64,000 bases of DNA from Archivesica marissinica (lineage: Eukaryota > Mollusca > Bivalvia > Venerida > Vesicomyidae), in contig CM026401.1 of the NCBI GenBank assembly GCA_014843695.1, positions 25,295,376 to 25,359,375 of the forward strand. The letters run 5' to 3'. A model generated the notes under the pieces. That model had not been told where the DNA came from. It made no database searches and saw only the letters and a list, made by a program, of their open reading frames with translations. Position numbers and translations under genes: made by a program. Shown piece by piece: positions 30,169 to 44,100 of the stretch; position 1 is the stretch's first letter, and the number at the start of each line of letters is the position of its first letter.

Positions 30169-30203
30169 ATCATATGATCGTATTTCCAATACCGTAAACC
30201 CCT

Positions 30204-30302
30204 GACTGAGAAGATTTATTGACTGAGAAGATTGACTGAGAAGATTTATTGACTGAGAAGATTGACTGAGAAGATTTATTGACTGAGAAGATTTACTGAG
30301 AC
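30204..30302. repeat. Short tandem repeat GACTGAGAAGATT(TATT)
   Basis: Seven copies of GACTGAGAAGATT, alternating between 13-bp and 17-bp forms by an extra TATT. It lies between the tRNA-like sequence and the 33-bp satellite. Confidence 0.9.
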
Positions 30303-30516
30303 GAAAATATATTTAATTTATATATTTTATATATAAAATAAATATATGGGATTTATATAATCGATATATTTATTATCGATTTTTTATTTTACCTATTGGT
30401 TTTTGGCATGATGGTACACTTTTTTACTCTTTATTCAACCAAAAATTTTACAATTATACTGATTTCTTTTGGCATGATGGTACATTTTTTTTTTTATTCC
30501 CCCCCATACTACTCAC
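30303..30516. other. AT-rich junction before the 33-bp satellite
   Basis: Very AT-rich DNA with two copies of TTTTGGCATGATGGTACA about 67 bp apart (about 30400-30417 and 30467-30484), each followed by a T-run, then a run of C near 30500. These could be remnants of an element end, but no matching inverted copy was found at the left side. Confidence 0.5.
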
Positions 30517-33500
30517 AGTGAGTGTTGAGTTAACAGCTAGCGTATACACAGTGCGTGTTGAGTAAACAACCAGCGTATACACAGTGAGTGTTGGGTAAAC
30601 AACCAGCGTACATACCTTGAGTGTTGAGTTGACAACCAGCGAACATACCGTGAGTGTTCAGTTAACAACCAGTGTACATACCGTGAGGGTTGAGTAAACA
30701 ACCAGCGTATACAACGTGAGTGTTGAGTAAACAACCAGCGTACATACCGTGAGTGTTAAGTTAACAACCAGCGTAAACACAGTGAGTGTTGAGTTAACAA
30801 CCAGCATACATACCGTGAGTGTTAAGTTAACAACCAGCGTACATACCGTGAATGTTAAGTTAACAACCAGCGTAAACACAGTGAGTGTTGAGTTAACAAC
30901 CAGCGTACATACCGTGAGGGTTGAGTAAACAACCAGCGTATACACAGTGAGTGCTGAGTAAATAACCAGCGTATACACAGTGAGTGTTGAGTAAACAAAC
31001 AGCGTACATACCGTGAGTGTTGAGTAAACAACCAGCGTATACACAGTGAGTGTTGAGATAACAACCAGTGTACACACAGTGAGTGTTGAGTAAACAACCA
31101 GCGTACATACCGTGAGTGTTGAGTTAACAACCAGCGTACAGTACACCGTGGGTGTTGAGTTAACAAACAGCGTACAGTACACCGTGAGTGTTGAGTTAAC
31201 AAACAGCGTATACAACCTGAGTGTTTAGTTAACAACCAGCATACATACAGTGAGTGTTGAGTTAACAACCAGTGTACACACTATGAGAGTTGAGTTAACA
31301 ACCAGCGTATACACAGTGAGTGTTGAGTTAACAACCAGCGTCTACAGGGTGAGTGTTGAGTTAACCACCAGAGTACAGTGCACCGTGAGTGTTGAGTTAA
31401 CAACCAGCGTACAGTACACCGTGAGTGTTGAGTTAACAACCAGCGTACAGTACAACATGAGTGTTGAGTAAACAACCAACGTACACACAGTGAGTGTTGA
31501 GTAACAACCAGCGTACACACCGTGAGTGTTGAGCTAACAACCAGCGTATTAACCGTGAGTGATGAGTTAACAACCAGCGTACACACAGTGAGTGTTGAGT
31601 TAACAACCAGCGTACACACAGTGAGTGTTGAGTTAACAATATGCGTATGAACCGTGAGTGTTGATTTAACAACCAGCGTACACACAGTGAGTGTTGAGTT
31701 AACAACCAGCGTATAAACCGTGAGTGTTGAGTTAACAACTAGCGTATGAACCGTGAGAGTTGAGATTACAACCAGCGTGCACACAGAGAGTGTTGAGTTA
31801 ACAACCAGCATACAGTACACCTTGAGTGTTGAGAAAACAACCAGCGTACACACAGTGAGTGTTGAGTTAACAATAAGCGTATACACCGTGAGTTTTGAGT
31901 TAACATACAGCGTACACACAGTGAGTGTTGAGTTAACAAACAGCGTATACACCGTGAATGTTGAGTTAACAACCAGCGTACACACAGTGAGTGCTGGGTT
32001 AACAACCAGTGTATACACCGTGAGTGTTAAGTTAACAAACAGCGTATACAACGTGAGTGTTGAGTTAACAACCGGCGTACACACAGTGAGTGTTGAGCTA
32101 ACAACCATCGTACACACAGTGAGTGTTGAGTTAACAACATGCGTATAAACCGTGAGTGTTGAGTTAACAAGCAGCGTATCAACCGTGAGTGTTGAGTTAA
32201 CAACCAGTGTATACACAGTGAGTGTTGAGTTAACAACATGCGTATAAACCGTGAGTGTTGAGTTAACAACCAGCGTATAAACCGTGAGAGTTGAGCTAAC
32301 AACCAGCGTGAGTGTTGAGTTAATAATCGGCGTACAGTACACCGTGAGTGTTGAGTTAACAACCAGCGTACAGTACAATGTGAGTGTTGAGTTAACAACC
32401 AGCGTATACATAGTGTGTGTTGAGTTAATAACCAGCGTATACACAGTGAGTGTTGAATAAACAACTAGCGTATACACAGTGAGTGTTGAGTTAGCAACCA
32501 GCGTACATACCGTGAGTGTTTAGTTAACAACCAGCGTACACACAGTGAATGTTGAGTTAACAACCAGCGTATACACCGTGAGTGTTGAGCTAACACCCAG
32601 CGTATACACGGTGAGTATTGTGTTAACAACCAGCGTACAGTACACCGTGGGTGTTGAGTTAACAAACAGCGTACAGTACACCGTGAGTGTTGAGTTAACA
32701 ACCAGCGTACAGTACACCGTGAGTGTTGAGTTAACAAACAGCGTACAGTACACCGTGAGTGTTGAGTTAACAACCAGCGTCCAGTACACGGTGAGTGTTG
32801 AGCTAACAAACAGCGTATACAACGTGAGTGTTGAGTTAACAACCAGCGTACACACCATGAGTGTTGAGTTAACAACCAGCGTAAACACACTGAGTGTTTA
32901 GTTAACAACCAGTGTACATACAGTGAGTGTTGAGTTAACAACCAGCGTACACACCATGAGTGTTGAGTTAACAACCAGCGTAAACACACTGAGTGTTGCG
33001 TTAACAACCAGCGTACACATAGTGAGTGTTGAGTTAACAATCAGCGTACACACAGTGAGTGTTGAATTAACAACCAGCGTACATATAGTGAGTGTTGAGT
33101 TAACAACCAGCGTACATACTGTGAGTGTTGAGTTAACAACCAGCGTACACATAGTGAGTGTTGAGTTAACAACCAGCGTACACACAGTGAGTGTTGAATT
33201 AATAACCAGCGTACATATAGTGAGTGTTGAGTTAACAAACAGCGTACACACTATGAGAGTTGAGTTAACAAATATCGTATACACAGTGAGTGTTGAGTTA
33301 ACACCCAGTGTAAACACGGTGAGTATTGTGTTAACAACCAGCGTACAGTACACCGTGAGTGTTGAATTAACAAACAGCGTAGAGAACACCGTGATTGTTC
33401 AGTTAACAACCAGCTTACAGTACACCGTGAGTGTTGAGTTACCAAACAGCGTAGAGTACACCTTAAGAATTGAGTTAACAACCAGCGTAAAGTACACCGT

Positions 33501-36500
33501 GAGTGTTGAATTAACAACCAGCGTACATACTGTGAGTGTTGAGTTAACAACCAGCGTACACACTATGAGTGTTGAGTTAACAACCAGCGTACACACTATG
33601 AGAGTTGAGTTAACAACCAGCGTATACACAGTTAGTGTTGAGTTAACAACCAGCGTCTACACGGTTAGTGTTGAGTTAACAACCAGCGTACACACAGTGA
33701 GTGTTGAGTTAACAACCAGCGTACACACAGTGAGTGTTGAGTAAACAACCAGCGTATACACCGTGAGTGTTGAGCTAACAACCAGCGTATACACTGTGAG
33801 TGTTGAGTTAACAACCAGCGTATAAATCGTGTATGTTGAGTTAACAACCAGCGTACACACAGTGAGTGTGGAGTTAACAACCAGCGTATAAACCGTGAGT
33901 GTGGAGTTATCATCCAGTTTATAAACCGTGAGTGTTGAGTTAACAACCAGCGTACACATAGTGAGTGTTGAGTTAACAACCAGCGTACACACAGTGAGTG
34001 TTGAATTAACAACCAGCGTACATACAGTAAGTATTGAGTTAACAAACAGCGTACACACTATGAGAGTTGAGTTAACAAATAGCGTATACACAGTGAGTGT
34101 TGAGTTAACAAACAGCGTACAGTACACCGTGAGTGTTGAGTTAACAACCAGCGTACAGTACACCGTGCGTGTTGATTTAACAACCAGCGTATACACAGTG
34201 ATTGTTGAGTTAACAACCAGTGTACATACTGTGAGTGTTGAGTTAACAACAAGCGTACACACTATGAGTGTTGAGTTAACAACCAGCGTACACACTATGA
34301 GAGTTGAGTTAACAACCAGCGTATACACAGTGAGTGATGAGTTAACAACCAGCGTCTACACGTTGAGTGTTGAGTTAACAACCAGCGTACACACAGTGAG
34401 TGTTGAGTTAACAACCAGCGTACACAAAGTGAGTGTTGAGTTAACAACCAACGTACACACAGTGAGTGTTGAATTAACAACCAGCGTACATACAGTGAGT
34501 GTTGAGTTAACAAAAACAGCGTACAGTACACCGTGAGTGTTAACTTAACAAACAGCGTACAGTACACCGTGAGTGTTGAGTTAACAACCAGCGTACAGTA
34601 CACCGTGAGTGTTGAGCTAACAAACAGCGTATACAACGTGAGTGTTGAGTTAACAATCTGCGTATACAACGTGAGTGTTGCGTTAACAACCAGCGTACAG
34701 TACACCGTGCGTGTAGAGTTAACAACCAGTGTATGCACAATGAGTGTTGAGTTAACAACCAGCGTACACACTATGATAGTTCGAGTTAACAACCAGCGTT
34801 TACATAGTGAGTGTTGAGTTAACAACCAGCGTACACACCTTGAGTGTTGAGGTAACAACCAGCATACACACAGTGAGCGTTGAGTTAACATCCAGCGTAC
34901 ACACAGTGAGTGTTGAGTTAACAACCAGCTTATACACGGTGAGTATGGAGTTAACAATCAGCGTACACACCGTGGGTGTTTACTTAACAACCAGCTTACA
35001 GTACACCGTGAGTGTTGAGTTAACAACCAGAGTACACACTATGAGAGTTGAGTTAACAACCAGCGTATACACGGTGAGTGTTGAGCTAACAAACAGCGTA
35101 TATACCGAGAGTGTTGAGATAACAACCAGCGTACACACCGTGAGTGTTGAGCTAACAAACAGCGTATATACCGTGAGTGTTGAGATAACAACCAGCGTAC
35201 ACACAGTGAGTGTTGAGTTAACAACCAGCGTACACATCGTGAGTGTTGAGTTAACATCCAGTGTACACACAGTGAGTGTTGAGTTAACAACCAGCGTACA
35301 CACAGTGAGTGTTGAGTTAACAACCAACGTACACACAGTGAGTGTTGAGTTAACAACAAGCGTACACACCGTGAGTGTTGATGTAACAAACAGCGTATAC
35401 ACCGTGAGTGTTGAGCTAACAACCAGCGTGTACACACAGTGAGTGATGAGATAACAACCTGTGTATACACAGTGAGTGTTGAGTAAACAACTAGCGTATA
35501 AACTATGAGTGTTGAGTTAACAACCAGCGTACACACAGTGAGTGTTGAGTTAACAACCAGCGTACACACAGTGAGTGTTGAGTTAACAACCAGCGTACAT
35601 ACCGTGACTGTTGAGTTAACAACCAACGTACAATACAACATGAGTGTTGAGTTAACAACCAGCGTACAGTACATCGTGAGTGTTGAGGTAACAACTAGCG
35701 CACAGTACATCGTGAGTGTTGAGTTAACAACCAGCGTACAGTACACCGTGCGTGTTGAGTTAACAACCAGTGTATACACAGTGAGTGTTGAGCTAACAAC
35801 CAGCGTACACACTATGAGAGTTCGAGTTAACAACCAGCGTTTACATAGTGAGTGTTGAGTTAACAACCAGTGTACACAACTTGAGTGTTGAGGTAACAAC
35901 CAGCATACACACAGTGAGCGTTGAGTTAACAACCAGCGTACACACAGTGAGTGTTGAGTTAACAACCAGCTTATACATGGTGAGTGTTGAGTTAACAACC
36001 AGCGTACACACCGTGGGTGTTGACTTAACAACCAGCTTACAGTACACCGTGAGTGTTGAGTTAACAAACAGCGTACACACTATGAGAGTTGAGTTAACAA
36101 CCAGCGTATACACGGTGAGTGATGAGTTAACGACCAGCGTACAGTACACCGTGAGTGTTGAGTTAACAACCAGCGTACATTACACCGTGAGTGTTGAGTT
36201 AACAACCAGCGTACATTACACCGTGAGTGTTGAGTTAACAACCAGCGTACAGTACACCGTGAGTGTTGAGCTAACAAACAGCGAATACAACGTGAGTGTT
36301 GAGTTAACAACCAGCTTATTAAACGTGAGTGTTGAGTTAACAACCAGCGTACACACCTTGAGTGTTGAGGTAACTACCAGCATAAACACAGTGAGCGTTG
36401 AGTTAACAACCAGCGTACACACAGTGAGTGTTGAGTTAACAACCAGCTTATACACGGTGAGTATGGAGTTAACAATCAGCGTACACACCGTGGGTGTTGA

Positions 36501-37915
36501 CTTAACAACCAGCTTACAGTACACCGTGAGTGTTGAGTTAACAACCAGCGTACACACTATGAGAGTTGAGTTAACAACCAGCGTATACACGGTGAGTGTT
36601 GAGCTAACAAACAGCGTATATACCGAGAGTGTTGAGTTAACAACCAGCCTACACACCGTGAGTGTTGAGCTAACAAACAGTGTATATACCGTGAGTGTTG
36701 AGATAACAACCAGCGTACACAGAGTGAGTGTTGAGTTAACAACCAGCGTACACATCGTGAGTGTTGAGTTAACAACCAGCGTACACACAGTGAGTGTTGA
36801 TTTAACAACCAGCGTACACACAGTGAGTGTTGAGTTAACAACAAGCGTACACACCGTGAGTGTTGATGTAACAAACAGCGTATACACCGTGAGTGTTGAG
36901 TTAACAACCAGCGTACACACAGTGAGTGTTGAGTTAACAAACAGCGTATACACCGTGAGTGTTGAGTTAACAACCAGCGTACACACAGTGAGTGTTGCGC
37001 TAACAACCAGCGTACACACAGTGGGTGTTGAGTTAACAACCAGCGTACACACAGTGAGTGTTGAGTAAACACAAAGCGCATACACTATACGTGTTGCTCT
37101 AACAACCAGCGTACACACAGTGAGTGTTGAGTTAACAACCAGCGTACACACGGTGAATGTTGAGTTAACAACCAACGTACAATACAACATGAGTGTTGAG
37201 TTAACAACCAGCGTACAGTACACAGTGAGTGTTGAGTTAACAACCAGCGTACTGTACACCGTGCGTGTTGAGTTAACAACCAGCGTATACACAGTGAGTG
37301 TTGAGTTAACAACCAGCGTACATACTGTGAGTGTTGAGTTAACAACCAGCGTACACACTATGAGAGTTGAGTTAACAACCAGCTGATACACAGTGAGTGT
37401 TGAGTTAACAACCAACGTACACACAGTGAGTGTTGAGTTAACAACAAGCGTACACACCGTGAGTGTTGATGTAACAAACAGCGTATACACCGTGAATGTT
37501 GAGCTAACAACCAGCGTGTACACACAGTGAATGATGAGATAACAACCAGTGTATACACCTTGAGTGTTGAGTAAACAACTAGCGTATAAACTATGAGTGT
37601 TGAGTTAACAACCAGCGTACCCAAAGTGAATGTTGAGTTAACAACCAGCGCATACACCGTGAGTGTTGAGTTAACATCCAGCGTACACACGGTGAGTGTT
37701 GAGTTAACAACCAGCGTACACACAGTGCGTGTTGAGTTAACTACCAGCATTTCAACAGTGAGTGTTGAGTTAACAACCAGCGTGCCCACAGTGAATGTTG
37801 TGTTAACAACCAGCGCATACACCGTGAGTGTTGAGTTAACATCCAGCGTACACACGGTGAGTGTTGAGTTAACAACCAGCGTACACACAGTGCGTGTTGA
37901 GTTAACTACCAGCAT

Positions 37916-40900
37916 TTAAACAGTGAGTGTTGAGTTAACAACCAGCGTATAAACCGTGAGTGTTGAGTAAACAACTAGCGTATAAACTATGAGTGTTGAG
38001 TTAACAACCAGCGTACCCACAGTGAATGTTGAGTTAACAACCAGCGCATACACCGTGAGTGTTGAGTTAACATCCAGCGTACACACGGTGAGTGTTGAGT
38101 TAACAACCAGCGTACACACAGTGCGTGTTGAGTTAACAACCAGCATTTAAACAGTGAGTGTTGAGTTAACAGGGTATACACCGTTAGTGTTGAGTTAACA
38201 ACCAGCGTACACACAGTGAGTGTTGAGTTAACAACCAGCGTACACACAGTGTGTGATGAGTTAACAACCAGCGTACACACATTTAATGTTGAGTTAACAA
38301 ACAGCGTATACACCGTGAGTGTTGAGTTAACAACCAGCGTACACACAGTGAGTGTTGAGTTAACAACCAGCGTATAAACCGTGAGTGTTGAGTTAACAAC
38401 CAGCGTACACACAGTGCGCGTTGAGTTAACAACCAGCATTTAATCAGTGAGTGTTGAGTTAACAACCAGCGTATAAACCGTGAGTGTTGAGTTAACAACC
38501 AGGGTATACACCGTTAGTGTTGAGTTAACAACCAGCGTACACACAGTGAGTGTTGAGTTAACAATCAGCGTACGCACAGTGAGTGTTGAGTTAACAACCA
38601 GCGTACACAACGTGAGTGTTGAGTTAACAACCAGTGTACACACCGTGAGTGTTGAGCTAACAAACAGCGTATATACCGTGAGTGTTGAGATAACAACCAA
38701 TGTACACACAGTGAGTGTTGAGTTAACAACCAGCGTATTAAGCGTGAGTGTTGAGTTAACAACCAGCGTACACACCGTGAGTGTTGAGTTAACAACCAGC
38801 GTACACACAGTGGGTGTTGAGTTAACAACCAGCCTACACACCGTGAGTGTTGAGCTAACAAACAGCGTATATACCGTGAGTGTTGAGATAACAACCAGCG
38901 TACACAGAGTGAGTGTTGAGTTAACATCCAGCGTACACACAGTGAGTGTTGAGTTAACAACCAGCGTACACACAGTGAGTGTTGAGTTAACAATCAACGT
39001 ACACACAGTAAGTGTTGAGTTAACAACAAGCGTACACACCGTGAGTGTTGATGTAACAAACAGCGTATACACCGTGAGTGTTGAGTTAACAACCAGCGTA
39101 CACACAGTGAGTGTTGAGTTAACAAACAGCGTATACACCATGAGTGTTGAGTTAACAAACAGCGTACACACAGTGAGTATTGAGGTAACAACCAACGTAC
39201 ACACCGTGAGTGTTGAGTTAACAACCAGCGTACAGTACACTGTGAGTGTTGAGTTAACAACCAGCGTACACACAGTGAGTGTTGAGTTAACAACCAGCGT
39301 ACATACAGTGAGTGTTGAGTTAACAACCAGCGTACATACAGTGAGTGTTGAGTTAACAACCAGCGTACACACTATGAGTGTTGAGTTAACAACCAGCATA
39401 CAGTACACCGTGAGTGTTGAGTCAACAACCAGCGTACAGTACACCGTGAGTGTTGAGCTAACAAACAGCCTATACAACGTGAGTCTTGAGTTAACAACCA
39501 GTGTGCCCACAGTGAATGTTGTGTTAACAACCAGCGCATACACCGTGAGTGTTGAGTTAACATCCAGCGTACACACGGTGAGTGTTGAGTTAACAACCAG
39601 CGTACACACAGTGCGTGTTGAGTTAACTACAAGCATTTAAACAGTGAGTGTTGAGTTAACAACCAGCGTATAAACCGTGAGTGTTGAGTAAACAACTAGC
39701 GTATAAACTATGAGTGTTGAGTTAACAACCAGCGTACCCACAGTGAATGTTGAGTTAACAACCAGCGCATACACCGTGAGTGTTGAGTTAACATCCAGCG
39801 TACACACGGTGAGTGTTGAGTTAACAACCAGCGTACACACAGTGCGTGTTGAGTTAACAACCAGCATTTAAACAGTGAGTGTTGAGTTAACAGGGTATAC
39901 ACCGTTAGTGTTGAGTTAACAACCAGCGTACACACAGTGAGTGTTGAGTTAACAACCAGCGTACACACAGTGTGTGATGAGTTAACAACCAGCGTACACA
40001 CATTTAATGTTGAGTTAACAAACAGCGTATACACCGTGAGTGTTGAGTTAACAACCAGCGTACACACAGTGAGTGTTGAGTTAACAACCAGCGTATAAAC
40101 CGTGAGTGTTGAGTTAACAACCAGCGTACACACAGTGCGCGTTGAGTTAACAACCAGCATTTAATCAGTGAGTGTTGAGTTAACAACCAGCGTATAAACC
40201 GTGAGTGTTGAGTTAACAACCAGGGTATACACCGTTAGTGTTGAGTTAACAACCAGCGTACACACAGTGAGTGTTGAGTTAACAATCAGCGTACGCACAG
40301 TGAGTGTTGAGTTAACAACCAGCGTACACAACGTGAGTGTTGAGTTAACAACCAGTGTACACACCGTGAGTGTTGAGCTAACAAACAGCGTATATACCGT
40401 GAGTGTTGAGATAACAACCAATGTACACACAGTGAGTGTTGAGTTAACAACCAGCGTATTAAGCGTGAGTGTTGAGTTAACAACCAGCGTACACACCGTG
40501 AGTGTTGAGTTAACAACCAGCGTACACACAGTGGGTGTTGAGTTAACAACCAGCCTACACACCGTGAGTGTTGAGCTAACAAACAGCGTATATACCGTGA
40601 GTGTTGAGATAACAACCAGCGTACACAGAGTGAGTGTTGAGTTAACATCCAGCGTACACACAGTGAGTGTTGAGTTAACAACCAGCGTACACACAGTGAG
40701 TGTTGAGTTAACAATCAACGTACACACAGTAAGTGTTGAGTTAACAACAAGCGTACACACCGTGAGTGTTGATGTAACAAACAGCGTATACACCGTGAGT
40801 GTTGAGTTAACAACCAGCGTACACACAGTGAGTGTTGAGTTAACAACCAGCGTACATACAGTGAGTGTTGAGTTAACAACCAGCGTACATACAGTGAGTG

Positions 40901-41160
40901 TTGAGTTAACAACCAGCGTACACACTATGAGTGTTGAGTTAACAACCAGCATACAGTACACCGTGAGTGTTGAGTCAACAACCAGCGTACAGTACACCGT
41001 GAGTGTTGAGCTAACAAACAGCCTATACAACGTGAGTCTTGAGTTAACAACCAGCGTATTCAACGTGAGTGTTGAGTTAACAATTAGCGTACACACAGTG
41101 GGTGTTGAATTAACAACCAGCGTATTAAACGTGAGTGTTGAGTTAACAACCAGCGTACAC
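37916..41160. repeat. Higher-order duplication in 33-bp satellite, period 1721 bp
   Basis: The order of rare variants starting at 37916 (ATTTAAACAGTGAG, then ACTAGCGTATAAACTATGAG) is repeated from 39637 at an offset of 1721 bp. The copies agree through the marker AGGGTATACACCGTTAG at about 38502 and 40223. Confidence 0.85.
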
Positions 41161-44100
41161 ACCGTGAGTGTTGAGTTAACAACCAGCGTACACACAGTGG
41201 GTGTTGAGTTAACAACCAGCCTACACACCGTGAGTGTTGAGCTAACAAACAGCGTATATACCGTGAGTGTTGAGACAACAACCAGCGTACACAGAGTGAG
41301 TGTTGAGTTAACAACCAGCGTACACATCGTGAGTGTTGAGATAACATCCAGCGTACACACAGTGAGTGTTGAGTTAACAACCAGCGTACACACAGTGAGT
41401 GTTGAGTTAACAATCAACGTACACACAGTGAGTGTTGAGTTAACAACAAGCGTACACACCGTGAGTGTTGATGTAACAAACAGCGTATACACCGTGAGTG
41501 TTGAGTTAACAACCAGCGTACACACAGTGAGTGTTGAGTTAACAAACAGCGTATACACCATGAGTGTTGAGTTAACAACCAGCGTACACACAGTGAGTGT
41601 TGAGTTGGCAACCAGCGTATCAACAATGAGTGTTGAGTTAACAACCAGCGTACACACCGTGAGTGTTGAGCTAACAAACAGCGTATACACCGTGAGTGTT
41701 GAGTTAACAACCAGCGTACACACAGTGAGTGTTGAGTTAACAACCAGCATTTAAACGGTGAGTGTTGAGTTAACAACCAGCGTATCAGCCGTGAGTGTTG
41801 AGTTAACAACCAGCGTACACATCGTGAGTGTTGAGCAAACAAACAGCGTATACACAGTGAGTGTTGAGTTAACAAACAGCGTATACACCGTGAGTGTTGA
41901 GTTAACAACCAGCGTACACACAGTGAGTGTTGAGTTAACAACCAGCGCATACACCGTGAGTGTTGAGTTAACATCCAGCGTACACACAGTGAGTGTTGAG
42001 TCAACAATGAGCGTACAGTACACCGTGAGTTTTTAGTTAACAACCAGCGTACAGTACACCGTGAGTGTTGAGCTAACAAACAGCGTATACAACGTGAGTC
42101 TTGAGTTAACAACTAGCGTATTCAACGTGAGTGTTGAGTTAACAACCAGAGTACACACATTGGGTGTTGAGTTAACAACCAGCGTATTAAACGTGAGTGT
42201 TGAGTTAACAACCAGCGTACACACCGTGAGTGTTGAGTTAACAACCAGCGTACACACAGTTGGTGTTGAGTTAACAACCAGCCTACACAACGTGAGTGTT
42301 GAGCTAACAAACAGCGTATATACCGTGATTGTTGAGATAACAACCAGCGTACACAGAGTGAGTGTTGAGTTAACAACCAGCGTACACATCGTGAGTGTTG
42401 AGTTAACATCCAGCGTACACACAGTGAGTGTTGAGTTAACAACCAGCGTACACACAGTGAGTGTTGAGTTAACAATCAACGTACACACAGTGAGTGTTGA
42501 GTTAACAACAAGCGTACACACCGTGAGTGTTGATGTAACAAAAAGCGTATACACCGTGAGTGTTGAGTTAACAACCAGCGTACACACAGTGAGTGTTGAG
42601 TTAACAAACAGCGTATACACCATGAGTGTTGAGTTAACAACCAGCGTACACACAGTGAGTGTTGAGTTAGCAACCAGCGTACATACAGTGAGTGTTGAGT
42701 TAACAACCAGCGTACACACTATGAGTGTTGAGTTAACAACCAGCATACAGTACACCGTGAGTGTTGAGTCAACAACCAGCGTACAGTACACCGTGAGTGT
42801 TGAGCTAACAAACAGCGTATACAACGTGAGTCTTGAGTTAACAACCAGCGTATTCAACGTGAGTGTTGAGTTAACAACCAGCGTACACACAGTGGGTGTT
42901 GAATTAACAACCAGCGTATTAAACGTGAGTGTTGAGTTAACAACCAGCGTACACACCGTGCGTGTTGAGTTAACAACCAGCGTACACACAGTGGGTGTTG
43001 AGTTAACAACCAGCCTACACACCGTGAGTGTTGAGCTAACAAACAGCGTATATACCGTGAGTGTTGAGACAACAACCAGCGTACACAGAGTGAGTGTTGA
43101 GTTAACAACCAGCGTACACATCGTGAGTGTTGAGTTAACATCCAGCGTACACACAGTGAGTGTTGAGTTAACAACCAGCGTACACACAGTGAGTGTTGAG
43201 TTAACAATCAACGTACACACAGTGAGTGTTGAGTTAACAACAAGCGTACACACCGTGAGTGTTGATGTAACAAACAGCGTATACACCGTGAGTGTTGAGT
43301 TAACAACCAGCGTACACACAGTGAGTGTTGAGTTAACAAACAGCGTATACACCATGAGTGTTGAGTTAACAACCAGCGTACACACAGTGAGTGTTGAGTT
43401 AGCAACCAGCGTATCAACAATGAGTGTTGAGTTAACAACCAGCGTACACAGTGAGGTTATAACAACAGCGTATACACCGTGAGTGTTGAGTTAACAACCA
43501 GCGTACACACAGTGAGTGTTGAGTTAACAACCAGCGATAACCGTGAGTGTTGAGTTAACAACCACGTACACACGTGAGTGTTGAGTTAACAACCAGCGTA
43601 CACCGTGAGTGTTGAGCTAACAACCAGCGTATACACCGTGAGTGTTGAGTTAACAACCAGCGTACACACAGTGAGTGTTGAGTTAACAACCAGCGTACAT
43701 ACACCGTGAGTGTTGAGTTAACAACCAGCGTACACACAGTGAGTGTTGAGTTAACAACCAGCGTACACACAGTGAGTGTTGAGTTAACAACCAGCGTATA
43801 CACCGTGAGTGTTGAGTTAACAACCAGCGTACACACCGTGAGTGTTGAGTCAACAACCAGCGTACAGTACACCGTGAGTGTTTATTTAACAACCAGCGTA
43901 CAGTACACCGTGAGTGTTGAGCTAACAAACAGCGTATACAACGTGAGTCTTGAGTTAACAACAGCGTATTCAACGTGAGTGTTGAGTTAACAACCAGAGT
44001 ACACACATGGTGTTGAGTTAACAACCAGCGTAAAACGTGAGTGTTGAGTTAACAACCAGCGTACACACCGTGAGTGTTGAGCTAACAAACAGCGTATACA

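Larger units (their letters stand above)
19388..30200 (+). mobile_element. Polinton/Maverick (adintovirus-like) element, left end missing
   Basis: A compact AT-rich cassette with all genes on the plus strand, many overlapping by 1-4 bases. It carries the Polinton hallmark set: A32/FtsK-type packaging ATPase, retroviral-type integrase with chromodomain, double-jelly-roll major capsid protein, penton-like minor capsid proteins and adenain-type protease. No protein-primed DNA polymerase B is present in the visible part. Terminal inverted repeats were looked for but not found, and the left side is lost in the gap. The right boundary is approximate: coding ends at 29825 and the 33-bp satellite begins near 30517. 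Two frameshifts and one stop suggest an inactive copy or homopolymer errors. Confidence 0.9.

Noticed and set aside
29919..30197. 92-codon ORF at the right edge of the element
   Set aside because: It lies across the tRNA-like sequence on the opposite strand and over a short duplication; no protein features.
19388..30516. Terminal inverted repeats of the element
   Set aside because: GGCATCAT near 19439 and GGCATGATGG near 30404 look alike but are not in inverted orientation and do not extend. No convincing pair was found.
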